Source of the DNA: Molanna angustata
Lineage: Eukaryota > Arthropoda > Insecta > Trichoptera > Molannidae
Length of the DNA: 64,000 nucleotides
Assembly: GCA_963576475.1 (NCBI GenBank)
Contig: OY754980.1
Coordinates: 5,151,492-5,215,491, forward strand
Direction: 5' to 3'
Shown: one piece after another, positions 20,505 through 31,680 of the stretch
Layout: every line of letters begins with the position of its first letter
How positions within the stretch are numbered: the first letter of the stretch is position 1
Notes under the pieces: model-generated
Told to the model about the DNA's origin: nothing
The model's database searches: none
What the model saw: the letters and a program-made list of their open reading frames with translations, nothing else
Position numbers and translations under genes: made by a program

Positions 20505-21203
20505 ACTAATGATCGCTTCTAAAGCTCATAACTCAGCTCCCCAGATATTCACAGTCGGAAACTACAATTTTAAAGTGATAAAAGAGTTCACATACCTCGG
20601 CTCTACAGTTACCAGCGACAATGATACACGAGAAGAAGTTAGTAGAAGAATTATGGCCGCAAATAGATGCTTCTACGCCCTACAAAAGCAGCTAAGGTCG
20701 AAACTGGTTAGGAGAAACACAAAGATCCTTCTGTATAAAACACTCATCAAGCCGATCCTCACGTATGCTTCCGTAACCTGGGTGATGACTAAACAAACTG
20801 AAGGATCCATAGCGGTTTTTGAGAGAAGGATCCATCGAAAGATCTACGGGCCAATAAAAGAGAATAATGGTTGGCGTCGTCGATACAACAGGGAGCTATA
20901 TGAGACCTACGGAGAGCCCGATGTGATCAGTTCCATCAAGATAGGGCGCTTAAGATGGGCTGGTCACATAATCCGAATGGACGACGACAACCCCACAAAA
21001 CGCCTCACACTCTCTGTGCCACAAAGTCGAAGGTCACCAGGAAGACCAAGGACTCTATGGATGGACAGTGTTGATGCCAATGTCCCCGTAGTAGATATTA
21101 GAAATTGGAGAACGAAGGCAACGGATAGACGGGAATGGAGGAGACTTCTGGATTCAGCCAAGGCCCACTTAGGGCTGTCGAGCTTATGATGATGATGATG
21201 AGA
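20505..21203 (+). pseudogene. RTE-like LINE, 5'-truncated, C-terminal 226 codons with ATG-repeat tail
   Basis: Open frame 20509-21189. Blocks: 'FTYLGSTVTSDND', 'RIMAANRCFYALQKQLRSK', 'KTLIKPILTYASVTWVM', 'FERRIHRKIYGPIKEN', 'GRLRWAGHIIRMDDDNP', 'GRPRTLWMDSVDA' and 'WRTKATDRREWRRLLDSAKAH'. It aligns block by block with the last third of the full-length LINE at 40.9-43.8 kb (for example 'FTYLGSMVTDVND', 'RLRWAGHVQRM'), but the residues differ enough to be another subfamily. It ends right before a GATGATGATGATGA tail at 21187-21203, the tail type of RTE-clade elements. The YADD catalytic region is absent, so it is an inactive truncated copy with an undamaged frame. Confidence 0.88.
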
Positions 21204-21374
21204 TATTTTTCTCCTTTTTATATTTTACCTTCCTAATATATTTACGTAGCTTTTAATTTGTTAATAATATTTTTATCAACACGTGAATACTTACTAATGG
21301 TGATTGTTGAAATTATTATATTCTCTTGAATACTGTTGGTTTTCCATACTAAATAAAATATATAAAAATAATAA

Positions 21375-21600
21375 TAAATAAATAAATAATATAGGCTTCG
21401 CCTAGTAAGGTAATGAATTCCATTGTAATATTAAAGTTAAGTTATATTGTATTAATTTTATGTAGGTACTATCGAAGTAAATAATAAAAAATATTAAAAA
21501 TAAATACTAATAAAAAATAATAGGCTTCGCCTACTGAGGGAATGAATTCCATTGTGATGTTTAGTTATATTGCGTTGATTTTATTTATCGAAATAAATAT
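21375..21600 (+). repeat. Tandem duplication containing the 'GGCTTCGCCTA' motif
   Basis: 'ataggcttcgcctagtaaggtaatgaattccattgt' (about 21391) and 'ataggcttcgcctactgagggaatgaattccattgt' (about 21520) are followed by similar AT-rich sequence, giving a roughly 130-bp direct duplication. The inverse motif occurs at 2.06 kb and a related one at 37.76 kb. Confidence 0.7.
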
Positions 21601-21757
21601 GAGTTATTTTTAATATTATTAAAAAATCACATACTGAAATGATTATAGCAAATTCAAATTCACCCAACAAATTTGTTGATACGAAAATTGTAAAAAAGCA
21701 GTATTATCGTTGTAGATTTAAATATAAATATTACATAACTATACAGAATTGTATTGT

Positions 21758-21952
21758 AATGCTTCTCGAGCAACTAACAGGTACCTACTATGTCAAATAT
21801 TAATTTATCACGCACCCAATAACAAGTTGCCACATACTAGAGGCTTGTGATATAAAGGTATATCGTCTCAGATCCAGACTGGAAACACGATCAAAATCTG
21901 TGTCTCCACCGGGAATCGAATCCGGGACTTTCGGCTCAGGAGTCGGACAAAA
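21758..21952 (-). repeat. SINE family A copy
   Basis: Minus-strand copy with the 3' end 'cttctcgagcaactaacaggtacctactatgtcaaatatt' first on plus, then the body, then the B box within 'gggaatcgaatccggga'. The A-box side is truncated at about 21950. Confidence 0.85.
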
Positions 21953-22079
21953 TTAAACTGTTGTTTTTATGGTGCATTGCGGTTCACTTGATCTGTTATT
22001 TTGTTAATTTGAGCCGCGAGATCGATTAAAAGCTTCCTCAATAACTACTTATGTAGTTGTCCAATAATGAAGAGATGTA

Positions 22080-22323
22080 CATCATCCCACAATGTGAGGG
22101 TTTCCAGCGACAGGTGTGCGTATATCCATCCCTATATGTCTCACTTAAAAATGCACTACGTTCAGAATGGTTGGTGAACCTCATTTTTGGATTATGTGAG
22201 ATATTCTTTTAGTGTGCATCACCGTATAAACGAAAGCACGACACATACGTGTATCTCCAAAAAATAGTCCCGTCTCTCCTTAAGAGGCACTAAATTCAGA
22301 ATTAATGGTGACAAGCCTGTCCC
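22080..22323 (-). repeat. Interspersed repeat family C, partly doubled copy
   Basis: On the minus strand the words 'TTCTGAATTTAGTGCC...GTGTCGTGCTTTCG' and 'AGGTTCACCAACCATTCTGAACGTAGTGC...GCACACCTGTCGCTGG...TTGTGGGAT' match 31.50-31.68 kb. The core unit appears to occur twice. Non-coding. Confidence 0.55.
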
Positions 22324-23701
22324 GACAGTACGCTAAAATCATCCGCGCGTAATATGAATGCTAAACAAACGCTTTGCGCATGTGCAATGAAATGTCAATA
22401 TTTTCAAAGTACATATCTCTTTTCTATGCTTTTATCCACAAAAATATATCTCTTTTCTATGCTTTTATCCACACAAATTTATCTCTTTTCTATGCTTTTT
22501 TCACACAAATTTATCTCTTTTCTATGCTTTTATCCACACAAATATATCTCTTTTCTATGCTTTTATCCACACAAACATATCTCTTTTCTATGCTTTTATC
22601 CACACAAATTTATCTCTTTTCTGTGCTTTTTTCCACACAAATTTATCTCTTCTATGCTTTTATCCACACAAATATATCTCTTTTCTATGCTTTTATCCAC
22701 ACAAATTTATCTCTTTTCTATGCTTTTTTCCACACAAATTTATCTCTTCTATGCTTTTATCCACACAAATATATCTCTTTTCTATGCTTTTATCCACACA
22801 AATTTATCTCTTTTCTATGCTTTTTTCCACACAAATTTATCTCTTTTCTATGCTTTTTTCCACACAAATTTATCTCTTCTATGCTTTTATCCACACAAAT
22901 ATATCTCTTTTCTATGCTTTTATCCACACAAATTTATCTCTTTTCTATGCTTTTTTCCACACAAATTTATCTCTTCTATGCTTTTATCCACACAAATATA
23001 TCTCTTTTCTATGCTTTTATCCACACAAATTTATCTCTTTTCTATGCTTTTATCCACACAAATTTATCTCTTTTCTATGCTTTTTTCCACACAAATTTAT
23101 CTCTTCTATGCTTTTATCCACACAAATATATCTCTTTTCTATGCTTTTATCCACACAAATTTATCTCTTTTCTATGCTTTTTTCCACACAAATTTATCTC
23201 TTCTATGCTTTTATCCACACAAATATATCTCTTTTCTATGCTTTTATCCACACAAACATATCTCTTTTCTATGCTTTTATCCACACAAACATATCTCTTT
23301 TCTATGCTTTTATCCATACAAACATATCTCTTTTCTATGATCTACACTTTTTTCTGAATTTTATCTTACATAGAAAATTCTTTTTTAAACGTAGTATCAT
23401 TTTATAAATACTTTTTTGTGGTATATTTTAATCATATCAAAAAAAAATAATATCATATCAAAATGTCAACTTCATACTAACAAATTTTTATACTTAATTG
23501 AATTTAGAAAATGGTCGAGTAGGTATTGATTGATAATGAAGTATTAAAAAAAATATATTATATCAGATTTATTTTATTCGTCGATGTGATATTAATGAGT
23601 TAGCTATTCGGAAAGCCATGATACAAGTGACATTTAGTTGCACATGCGCACCGCGTTTGTTTAGCATTCATATTACGCGCGGATGATTTTAGCTTACTGT
23701 C
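22324..23701. mobile_element. Element with 74-bp TIRs enclosing a tandem array (foldback-like)
   Basis: The sequence at 22324-22397 (GACAGTACGCTAAAATCATC... to ...AATGTCA) is matched in reverse complement by 23628-23701 with only a few mismatches. The space between is mostly a 33/31-bp minisatellite (22411-23338), plus about 290 bp of AT-rich sequence on the right. Long inverted termini around tandem repeats are the layout of foldback-type DNA elements. No transposase frame is present. No clear target duplication was found. Confidence 0.75.
22411..23338 (+). repeat. 33/31-bp minisatellite with 97+130-bp higher-order period
   Basis: About 28 units of a 33-bp sequence (TATCTCTTTTCTATGCTTTT then A/T-TCCACACAAA-T/A-T), with interspersed 31-bp units lacking two T's. 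The short units begin near 22641, 22738, 22868, 22965, 23095 and 23192, so their spacing alternates 97, 130, 97, 130, 97 bp, giving a 227-bp higher-order unit. All three plus frames stay open (up to 328 codons) only because units lack stops and 31-bp units shift the frame. This is not evidence of a protein. Confidence 0.92.
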
Positions 23702-23714
23702 TACAAAATAAACT

Positions 23715-23757
23715 ATACAACGGAGAGTTTGTTGTTGGTCACAATCTACTCGTTTTT
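23715..23757 (-). repeat. Interspersed repeat family D, terminal fragment
   Basis: 'ggagagtttgttgttggtcacaatctactcgttttt' matches the family D terminus seen at 16592-16627. Confidence 0.6.
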
Positions 23758-23759
23758 GT

Positions 23760-24338
23760 ATGCAATCTATGTAAATTATATACTTATCTATTCTATGTAT
23801 ATATTTAGTTTATAACACGAGTATCGTACTGCATACGTAACATTTTGAGAATATTTTAACTATCATAGACGAAAACTTAGGTACCTAAGTACTTTGATTT
23901 CTATCAATTTTTTTACGTTAAAATTAATATTCTTCCATTTTTATAATATTATCTGAACCTAAATCTGTAGAGACGAGAAAAGATTAAACTTAATTATAAT
24001 TAATTAATAAAACGACGCAGAGATAAATAATAAAAATATAATTAAGATTGTAAATAAAGCCGAATAAGATAAGTGAAAGTAAAACAATGAAAATTGTAGC
24101 AATACTAATTGCTATTTCAATGTAGGTGGGTTGGTAAGTAAGTATTTTTTATAACAGCAGATTACATCATTGTGACATCTGTAATAAACTGTAATATACC
24201 GTGAAACATAATTTTATATCCATTATACTTAATTATTTTTTTATAACTATTAATTTTTGTCTAAATTTTGCATCGTGTGTTAATAGAAATAAAATCGTGG
24301 GTTTTTACAGGTATAGGTACGTAGATTTATTTTATATT
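23760..24338. other. unassigned AT-rich DNA
   Basis: No gene or repeat partner recognised. Confidence 0.4.
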
Positions 24339-24340
24339 AC

Positions 24341-24556
24341 TTCTCGGGCAACTAACAGGTAGATAGGTACCTACTATGTCAAATATTAATTTAACACGCA
24401 CCCAATAACAAGTTGCAACATTCTGCGATATTAATCGTCTCACAGATCCAGACTGAAACACAATTAATAATGTGTCTCCACCGGGAATCGAACCCGGAAC
24501 CTTTGGATCAGCAGTCAGATAGGTACCTAACCAACTGAGCCATGAAGGCCGACATA
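24341..24556 (-). repeat. SINE family A, complete copy
   Basis: Read on minus: 'GGCCTTCATGGCTCAGTTGGTTAGG' (tRNA-like 5' end and A box), B box 'GGTTCGATTCCC', body, and 3' end '...GTTAGTTGCCCGAGAAGTAA'. Good conservation of all parts makes this one of the best full-length reference copies. Confidence 0.9.
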
Positions 24557-27500
24557 AAAACCCAAAATTAATTAAAAAAATAAATAAATAGCCATTATAT
24601 TAGCAATATTTTTGAATTATTGTTATATTTAATTTTTAAATGTACCTACTTTTGTATACTGTAAAAAATTTGAGCTCTGTAAATTGAGCGGATCAAAAGT
24701 TATAAGGGGGGGACGGACACACAGACACACCCACACACAGACACCCACACAAAATTCACATAAAATGTTCTACTCCGAATTCTGAGTAAATCCATGTATG
24801 GGAACATATATGCTGCGAGGCCTCTAGTTGGTGTTATTAGCATGCAAAAAGTCCACTACACCATACAAAATAACAAAATTTTCCTTCGTACACGCATCTT
24901 GGCTTAATAATGTCGATTCATTAAGAGAATTGAATTCTCATGAACGAATCGACAGTTGGATAGTACCTATCTATTAGATGACAAATCGACACATTTCGAA
25001 TATTGAATTCCTTATTTTCTTTGCTCCTATATTGCTTATAAAATAATTTATCAGGAAATTGATTTTCCGGACAGTTTCCAAACTTTATCTACCTACAAAT
25101 ACCAAGTTAACCTACTCAAGAAATACAGAGCCGCATCAAGACTTGGATCATAAATAGTTAACGCATCAGGCGCCAAAGACGGTCATCGGGACCTTTTATA
25201 TTACATATGCTGGGTTGGGTGTATTGAAACAAAGAATGACTGTCGACAAACAAAAAAAGGATGAAAGGTCTGGAAAAGCGAGTAATGGTCACTTGAAAAA
25301 GTAAAAGGATGACTAGGTATATGAATGTCGAAAGAATGAAAGATTGTCGACTAACCAAAAAAAGTAAATGGATGGAGAAACAAGAAAAGGTTACTGCAAA
25401 AAGTACGGAATGGATAGTTCAAAGGAAGCGATTTAAGAAAATATAAAATAAACATACCTAGCTTTAATTTGATATTGTGCTTAAATGACTCGTGTTGACA
25501 ATCAATCAAATCTATGTAGATATTAGTATAAATATAATAATAACAATGAACACTTCCTAACACCCTGCGCAAGTGGCGAGTTTATTGCCGTATGGCAATT
25601 TCTGTAATACGGCAATAATTAGTAGATATATGATTAGTATAGACTGCCACTTGTAGTTTAAGAGATAGCAACATCAATAAACAATTTATTTTCCATGGCT
25701 GGTTTTATAATATTTCCTTCCTTATTAAATATAGGTGTGAAAAAGGTAAGTCTGGCACCTGCGAGTGGTTGCGTTTACCAGTGCGCATCCTCTTTCTAGA
25801 GATGAAAATTGAAGATTTTAGTATCATTTGTAAGTCCTTTTTGTGCTGTTATGCCATCCATCAAATTACAATGAAACTTGAAGATTAGTTCAGCGCATAC
25901 CCATGAAGATTTCTGAAAAAAAATACTTTTTACAAATAACAGTAAGTACATATTTCAAAAACAAACAGATTTTACAGGCCAAACTTATCTTTTTAATACA
26001 TATATTCAACAAGAAAGAAGATATAAAAAAATGCCATTAAATAATGATTCATTGAAAACGTTGCTATCTCTCGACTATTAAGAGTTGATACGCTGTCACT
26101 AGATTATTTGGTTAACTCGAAACGTCCTCAAAAATTTATGTCGTTATGGGTGGAGACTATCCGCCAAATAAATATTTTGCGTTTATATCGTGTGTACCTA
26201 TGGAGAGTTAGAAAGTGTGTGATCCATTATGCTGAAATCAGAATGTTTTTTTTAACTTTTAAAAAACAATTACTTCTCCCAATACAATACTAACTGACAG
26301 CCAAACTAAGAGTGTCGATGGTATGGATGTGTACTGTTGTATGGATATTTTTATTTTTAACTTTTGTCATTTTATATTTTTTAATTTCTTTTATATTTTT
26401 TCTTCATCTATATTTATCATGGTCGCCCTATACATTTAGTTTTGTATCGATATATACCCATATAATATGTACATTCTGTTGATGATATATTTATTGTTGT
26501 AAAATGTTAAAGTAAACTCTGAATTTATGTCGCTCACAAAAATGTGATTATATTTAACCTCGATACAGGTTTTTTTCTAGTGAGGTTGAATACATTAGTG
26601 TTTTAATTTTCAAAATTTTATTTGTGAGATGAAATAAATAAATAAATAAATATGTACTCTTCTATTGTCTCAGTTTGAAATGCTTTATTTTGTTGTGCTT
26701 TTATTGTTGATGTCAAACCATTTCTTTAAAAAGAACATTAAATAAATAAACTATTAAGTATAAATTATTTAAACAAATATTGAAAGATACCACCTTGTAG
26801 ACTGAGGCTTTACTCTTGACATCATCTACGATCCCGATATAAAAATGTTCGCCTTTATAATGGAATATTGTGCGGTAATTAGGTTTTTTTTAATCATAAA
26901 AGTAGATAATATGAATGCACTCAGGGGAATGTACTCCTACCTGGGTAAGTTCTAAGCGAAAAATCGAAATTGGTATCGAATAAGAGTGTAGAGTTAATGC
27001 TACTGAACTGACCGCTTTAAAACTATTTCATAACATATCATAATTATTAAAAAAAGAAAAGAAAAAACACAATACCATATTTTTAACGTTTCAAGAACAA
27101 TACCATTGTACCTACTAGTAGGGCGGATATTCTCCTATCTTAAACAAAAGAACCCATACATAACTGCCCAAAATAATTCATGAAGATTAACTAAATACGC
27201 CTTACTCATAAACGTAAACTATCTATACATGCATTTATCTATTTTTTTGATTTTTTGACATCTGTGAAGCCAATGCGGCCATATGAAAAAAATAAATGAG
27301 GGTGTTCGTAAACAATTCAGTGAACTAGTTTGTCATACCTTAGTATACGTTTATAAGTAAGATTTTTTAATACCGATCTTAGCTATTTAGTCGTGCTTAT
27401 CTAGTTACGCATTTAGTAAGCTATTGAAGAAATCTAATAAGTAATAGCGTACTTAAATGTCTCAGAAGAATAGACATAAAATGGTAATAAACTTTCATTT

Positions 27501-28204
27501 TTTACAGATTTTCCGCCCCAGCGTTTAATGGTGTGTTAAACAAAATTTTGAGATGAGTGCATCTATTTTTAGGTGTGGGAAGAAATATTTTTTCCTGCTG
27601 GGCGCAACAACCATTAAGAATATAATTGCGGTCCTGATTAATTCCCCGTTTTCATTCCTTCCTTTGTATGAAGTATCATTATTTTCGTTTCTAAAATTTT
27701 TGACCATAAAAATCTATTTGTTATGGCTTTATCTCTGGCTTCTATGGTTAAAGTACATGTACGTACTGATAGGTATACATCAGGGGCGTCGTTTTAAGCA
27801 CCGTTGTTCATTTGAGTGACCATGAAAATATTTTTAAACCACATGTCAAAATAATATTTATATATGTGGCCCTGTCAAGCATCGTATCTACAAACGGTTC
27901 AATTTTCTAATCTTGTAGTATGGTTTCAATAAAACACAAAAAAAAATTAAGTAGGTCTTGAATTTCTTAACATAATATTCATAGGCAAGCCCAGATTTCG
28001 GCTTCTATAAGCAATTCCGCTACTGGTATACAAATCTGTAAAATGATCATTATTGTCTTGAAACTTCGGTCCATTATGGATCTTGATCTCAAGAACCTAC
28101 AAGCACCACTCCTGAAACTGGTCTGTCAATCTTTGCCTAGTCTCCTACACCAAGGTTGTAGATTTTCATGGACATTTTTATTCCATCAGTTCTTGGGAAA
28201 GTCT
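24557..28204. other. long unassigned AT-rich stretch
   Basis: I see no supportable gene. Minor items: a CA/CCCACACA-rich run at about 24717-24752; 'ccctgcgcaagtggcgagtttattgccgtatggcaatttct' at 25563-25603, with relatives at 37.43 kb and 56.70-56.75 kb (inverted); 'agagttgatacgctgtcactag' at about 26081, related to 1.92 kb; and 'tagtgaggttgaatacatta' at about 26580, related to 17.39 kb. Possible R1-like LINE residue on plus at about 25190-25260 is too decayed to annotate. Confidence 0.4.
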
Positions 28205-28211
28205 ATCCCAG

Positions 28212-28284
28212 CAATACCTATCTACATACATGCCTTTACATGTATAGTGCTGCCCTCTGCAAAATAGTTTCTTATGGGGCTGAC
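28212..28284 (+). repeat. Left terminal region of the P-like element (TIR and subterminal repeat)
   Basis: Outer TIR 28212-28240, then the subterminal inverted word TATGGGGCTGAC at 28273-28284. Inverse partners at 37048-37076 and 37015-37026. Confidence 0.7.
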
Positions 28285-29102
28285 GTTTATACCGTTTGAC
28301 CGTTTGTTTATACCCGCTAAGGTATATGTATTCTGTGTGTTAATTTTGCTCTAGCTCTTTAAAATTAGCTTTCTTGGAAGTCTTTTGCATTTTTTGTTAT
28401 TGTATTTGTCTTTAATTTTGTGTTATTGTTTAATAAAAATGATTTGAAAGTGCGTTGTGCGGAATTGTCGAAGAAATTACGATGTGCGACCCAAAGAACA
28501 CGTGTTCTCATCCCCTAAAGACGAATCTTAAAAAAAAATGGCTAACAGTTGTATGTAGAAAAGAAATTACTCCAACTATTCATTCTAGGGTAAGTAACTA
28601 TTGTATTCAATAATTTTTTATTTAATATTTCATTTAAAATATTCACTGTCATTCTTGCTTAATTTATCTAACCTCTAAAATTGTATCATGCTTTTCAAAA
28701 TATCAAAACATTCCCGATTGTTTTATTCAACAATAAAATCAATTAAGACGCAGTGTTTTTGTTTATGTTCATAGTAATGCACATATTATTTTCTGGCGAT
28801 TCGAAAGTTATGACATAAATATCAATAAATCTAACCTATAACATAAACTATTAATTTACGATATTCGTTCAGTAAAACATTTACAACAAGACATTTGATA
28901 TTATTTTTCTTTATTAGGTATGTTTATTAAATGTTATTCTTGAAATATGCCTGCATATCTGGTTCAGGTAATGAAGATATGTAATTACAAGGAAAAAAAT
29001 AAATATATATTTATATATTATTACTTGCATGCATTACAAATGATGCATCACTCTAGATGATAGATATCCCATACAAAAATAGTTTTATAAATAATTGATT
29101 AT

Positions 29103-29190
29103 CATACATGCCATCACGCCATGTCCCTCACGGGGTAAGCAGAGAGAACCGAACGCTACATTTTTCTATCTTAGCATACATTCATCAAAT
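29103..29190 (-). repeat. Family R1 LINE 3'-end scrap in the THAP intron
   Basis: 'catacatgccatcacgccatgtccctcacggggtaagcagagagaaccgaacgc' matches the 3' ends at 13.44 kb and 2.68 kb. About 90 bp. Confidence 0.75.
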
Positions 29191-29239
29191 GAACTATTGA
29201 TTATCCAACATATTAATATAATTTGAATTTACAGGTTTG

Positions 29240-29535
29240 TGAACTTCATTTCAATTCAACGGTTGGGTTGACTGCAATGGTTGGGCCATGTCTACAGGAC
29301 GAGTGATGATCGTACTACCAACAAGGTTTTAAACTCCACACCAGACGGAAGAAGAGGCAGAGGCAGACCAACAATGAGATGGCTGGACGATGTGGAGGCT
29401 GATATACGAGCGCTGGGCCTTACCAACCGGAAGAGAGCTGCAGAGTGCAGGGAGGAATGGCGACGAATCCTGAAGGAGGACAAGCCCCACAACGAGCTGT
29501 AGGATCAATGATGATGATGATGAACTTCATTTCAA
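29240..29535 (+). mobile_element. 5'-truncated RTE-like LINE insertion in THAP exon 2, 15-bp TSD
   Basis: TGAACTTCATTTCAA is present at 29240-29254 and at 29521-29535. The insert 29255-29520 is in plus orientation, encoding 'WLGHVYRTSDDR', 'GRRGRGRPTMRWLDDVEADIRALG' and 'CREEWRRILKEDKPHNEL', followed by a stop and an ATGATGATGATGA tail. This is the RTE-type C-terminus and tail. Removing the insert and one TSD copy restores a continuous THAP reading frame across the site (CELHF then KETD), which fixes the insertion point exactly. Confidence 0.93.
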
Positions 29536-29788
29536 GGAGACAGATATCCAAAAGGAAGTTTCAATATTGAGTGGTTCACTAGAAAGGATTACTGTGCCTC
29601 TTTCTAGATGTCGTTTATTGAAAGGTGCAGTACCATCTATTCTGCCGAATTGCTCAAAATCTACATCAACCAGGGAAAGTCCTAACAGAAGGGCTAATCG
29701 CAAGGAATCAGTGCAGATGAAAATGGCAATTGCCAACAGTATTGTGACTCATAATGACTATAATTTAAAAAAGACTTTCATTGACTGA

Positions 29789-30825
29789 GGCATTTATAAA
29801 TGTAGTGAAAAAAGTTTTTGGTGACTGGAGTGTATTTATAAGAGAAAGTTCGGTAATATTTATTATCAAAACCTTCAAGAACATTACAATTTTCTATTGT
29901 TGTAGATACTAGTTTAAAATTAAAATTTAAATAATTATGTAAAGAAGAAAAACAATTTCATCAATGTGGCACCATCTAGAAGGCGAAAAATTTTGACTAA
30001 AAAAACATTTTTCAAATATGTATAATAGGATAGATTAAATATATTGTATTTATTTAATTAAATGTGTGAAAGAGAAGTATCACTTAAAGAGAAGTATACT
30101 TATAATGTGTTTTTATTCAATGTTTAAATGATATTAAGGATGTAATAATATGATGTTTGAGTAGATTAATTTTATATATTTTTATTCAATGTTATTATGA
30201 CAACTTAACATTAAGGATACAATAAGTTGATGTTTAAGTAGTTTGACTGTATCTAATGTAACATGAACATTATGATGTGAATGTAAATGTATTTTATCTA
30301 ATGTAACGTGAACATATGATGTGAATGTAAATGTCTGTTGTATTATGAAAAACATGAAAGAAATTTATATGAAAAAATTATGTACAAAAGGAAAGCGTGA
30401 ATATTTATCTTAAATAATTCATTGTGATAATTGTAATGAAAAGGAACCACTTTTTTAAAGTTTTTATTCAATGTTTAAATGTTATTATGACAACGATAAG
30501 GATATAATAATTTGATTTAAGTTTATTTTTTATTCAATGTTATTATGACAACTTAACAATAAGGATATAATAATTTGATGTTTAAGTAGATTAATTTTAT
30601 CCAATGTAACATACACGTATGTGATGATGTAAATGTCTGTTGTAGTTTAACAAATATGAAAGAAATTTATATGAATTGGTTATTACAATAGGAGAGTATG
30701 AATATAAATAATTTATTTAAATAATTTATTGTGATAATTGTAATGAAAAGGAACCACTTCATTATTTTTTTATTTGGTTTTTATTCAATGTTTAAATGTT
30801 ATTATGCCAACGATAAGGATATAAT
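29789..30825. repeat. AT-rich tandem repeat region inside the P-like element, left of the LTR element
   Basis: Units of about 310-355 bp share 'tttttattcaatgtttaaatg', 'ttattatgacaac', 'aaggatataataatttgatgtttaagtaga', 'ctaatgtaacatgaac', 'gtgataattgtaatgaaaaggaaccact'. Starts near 30106, 30462 and 30778. The array continues after the LTR element at 36.26 kb. The first 150 bp after the THAP stop is unassigned. Confidence 0.8.
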
Positions 30826-31012
30826 TGTAGCATATGCACTGTATAAAGGTAAGTATGTATACTAAGTAAAGTTAGCTCCTCCCACTAAGTGGGGGTAACT
30901 TAGATGTCCTTAGGGCTAGAGATGTGATCCAGAACGAGTTGTTTAGTGACCACTACACAGTGCAGTACCAGAAGCAGCCCTGGGTGAGTACCAATCATAT
31001 AAATATGCCACA
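30826..31012 (+). repeat. 5' LTR
   Basis: 187 bp, begins TGTAGCATATGC and ends ATATGCCACA. A short hairpin CTCCTCCCACTAAGTGGGGG lies in the middle. A candidate primer binding site TGGCGACGAGGATG begins at 31014, just inside; I do not assign its tRNA. Confidence 0.95.
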
Positions 31013-31497
31013 ATGGCGACGAGGATGAACTTTATTTCCTATTGAAAATATTTGATTAATATTGTGCAATTTATCAAATGGTTTTTTAATTTGGTATATG
31101 TTCATAAAAAAATTAAACAAATTGGATGACTTGTTTGCCAATGCATCCTCTGAATGTTTCATTTGTGAAACAGTATAGCATCAATTTTTTTATTTTACTT
31201 TACTAGATGTAAGAAAATGTAGGTACTTTTAAGAAAAAGTAAACAAGTTTGCTTTAAGAATAAAAAAGTACAGTTTTCTTTAAACAAATTAAATAAATAA
31301 TATTATTGCACAATGATTATGAAATGATTGTAAAATGATTATGAAATGATTTATTTTGTGAAAGTTATTCCAAAATATGACAAATGAGGTTAAAATAATA
31401 GTGATTTTCATATTTCTTAAAAGCTATAATAATTTTTCAAAGCATAATTTTACAATGAGTTGTTAAATGTTATGTGAAGTGATGTAATTCAAAACAT

Positions 31498-31680
31498 GAG
31501 GCAAAATAATATTTTACACAGTTCAGTAATGGGGTTCACCACCCATTCTGAATATAGTGCCCTCTTTGGTAAGACAAGGCTGGTGTGTAGGGATGCACTC
31601 ATGTGTCGTGCTTCCGCTTATAAGGCAATGCACACCTGTTGCTGATTACTCCACTTTGTGGGATATACCTTGATGAATGT
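31498..31680 (+). repeat. Interspersed repeat family C inside the LTR element leader
   Basis: 'ttcagtaatggggttcaccacccattctgaatatagtgcc' to 'ctccactttgtgggatatacc' is related to 805-930, 22.08-22.32 and 37.14-37.30 kb. It lies between the 5' LTR and gag, so either the retroelement carries this sequence as part of its leader or a copy inserted there. Confidence 0.65.

Larger units (their letters stand above)
28445..29788 (+). pseudogene. THAP-domain transposase-like relic, two exons, disrupted
   Basis: Exon 1 (about 28448-28589) encodes 'KCVVRNCRRNY', 'VFSSPKDES', then, after a frame break at the A9 run near 28531, 'WLTVVCRKEITPTIHSR'. It ends at a consensus donor (AGG|GTAAGT). Exon 2 starts after 'ttacag' at 29235 with 'VCELHF', continuing, once the LINE insert is skipped, through 'KETDIQKE' to 'RCRLLKGAVPSILPNC' and a stop at 29786-29788. 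The order C-x4-C ... W ... C-x2-H, then AVPxI, is the C2CH zinc finger plus AVPTIF box of THAP domains. Here the first pair is CVVRNC, and CELH gives C-x2-H. An in-frame TGA two codons after the only nearby ATG, the exon 1 frameshift and the inserted LINE make it non-functional. No downstream transposase domain was seen. The family call is strong from motif order; function is lost. Confidence 0.8.

Noticed and set aside
22354..23340. 328-codon open frame
   Set aside because: Product of the 33/31-bp tandem array; all three frames are open and no domain is present.
25158..25358. Possible R1-like LINE fragment
   Set aside because: A few suggestive residues on plus (about 25190-25260) but the frame is lost and no ordered block survives.
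28043..28267. 74-codon plus frame overlapping the left TIR of the P-like element
   Set aside because: No domain, spans the element boundary; chance frame.
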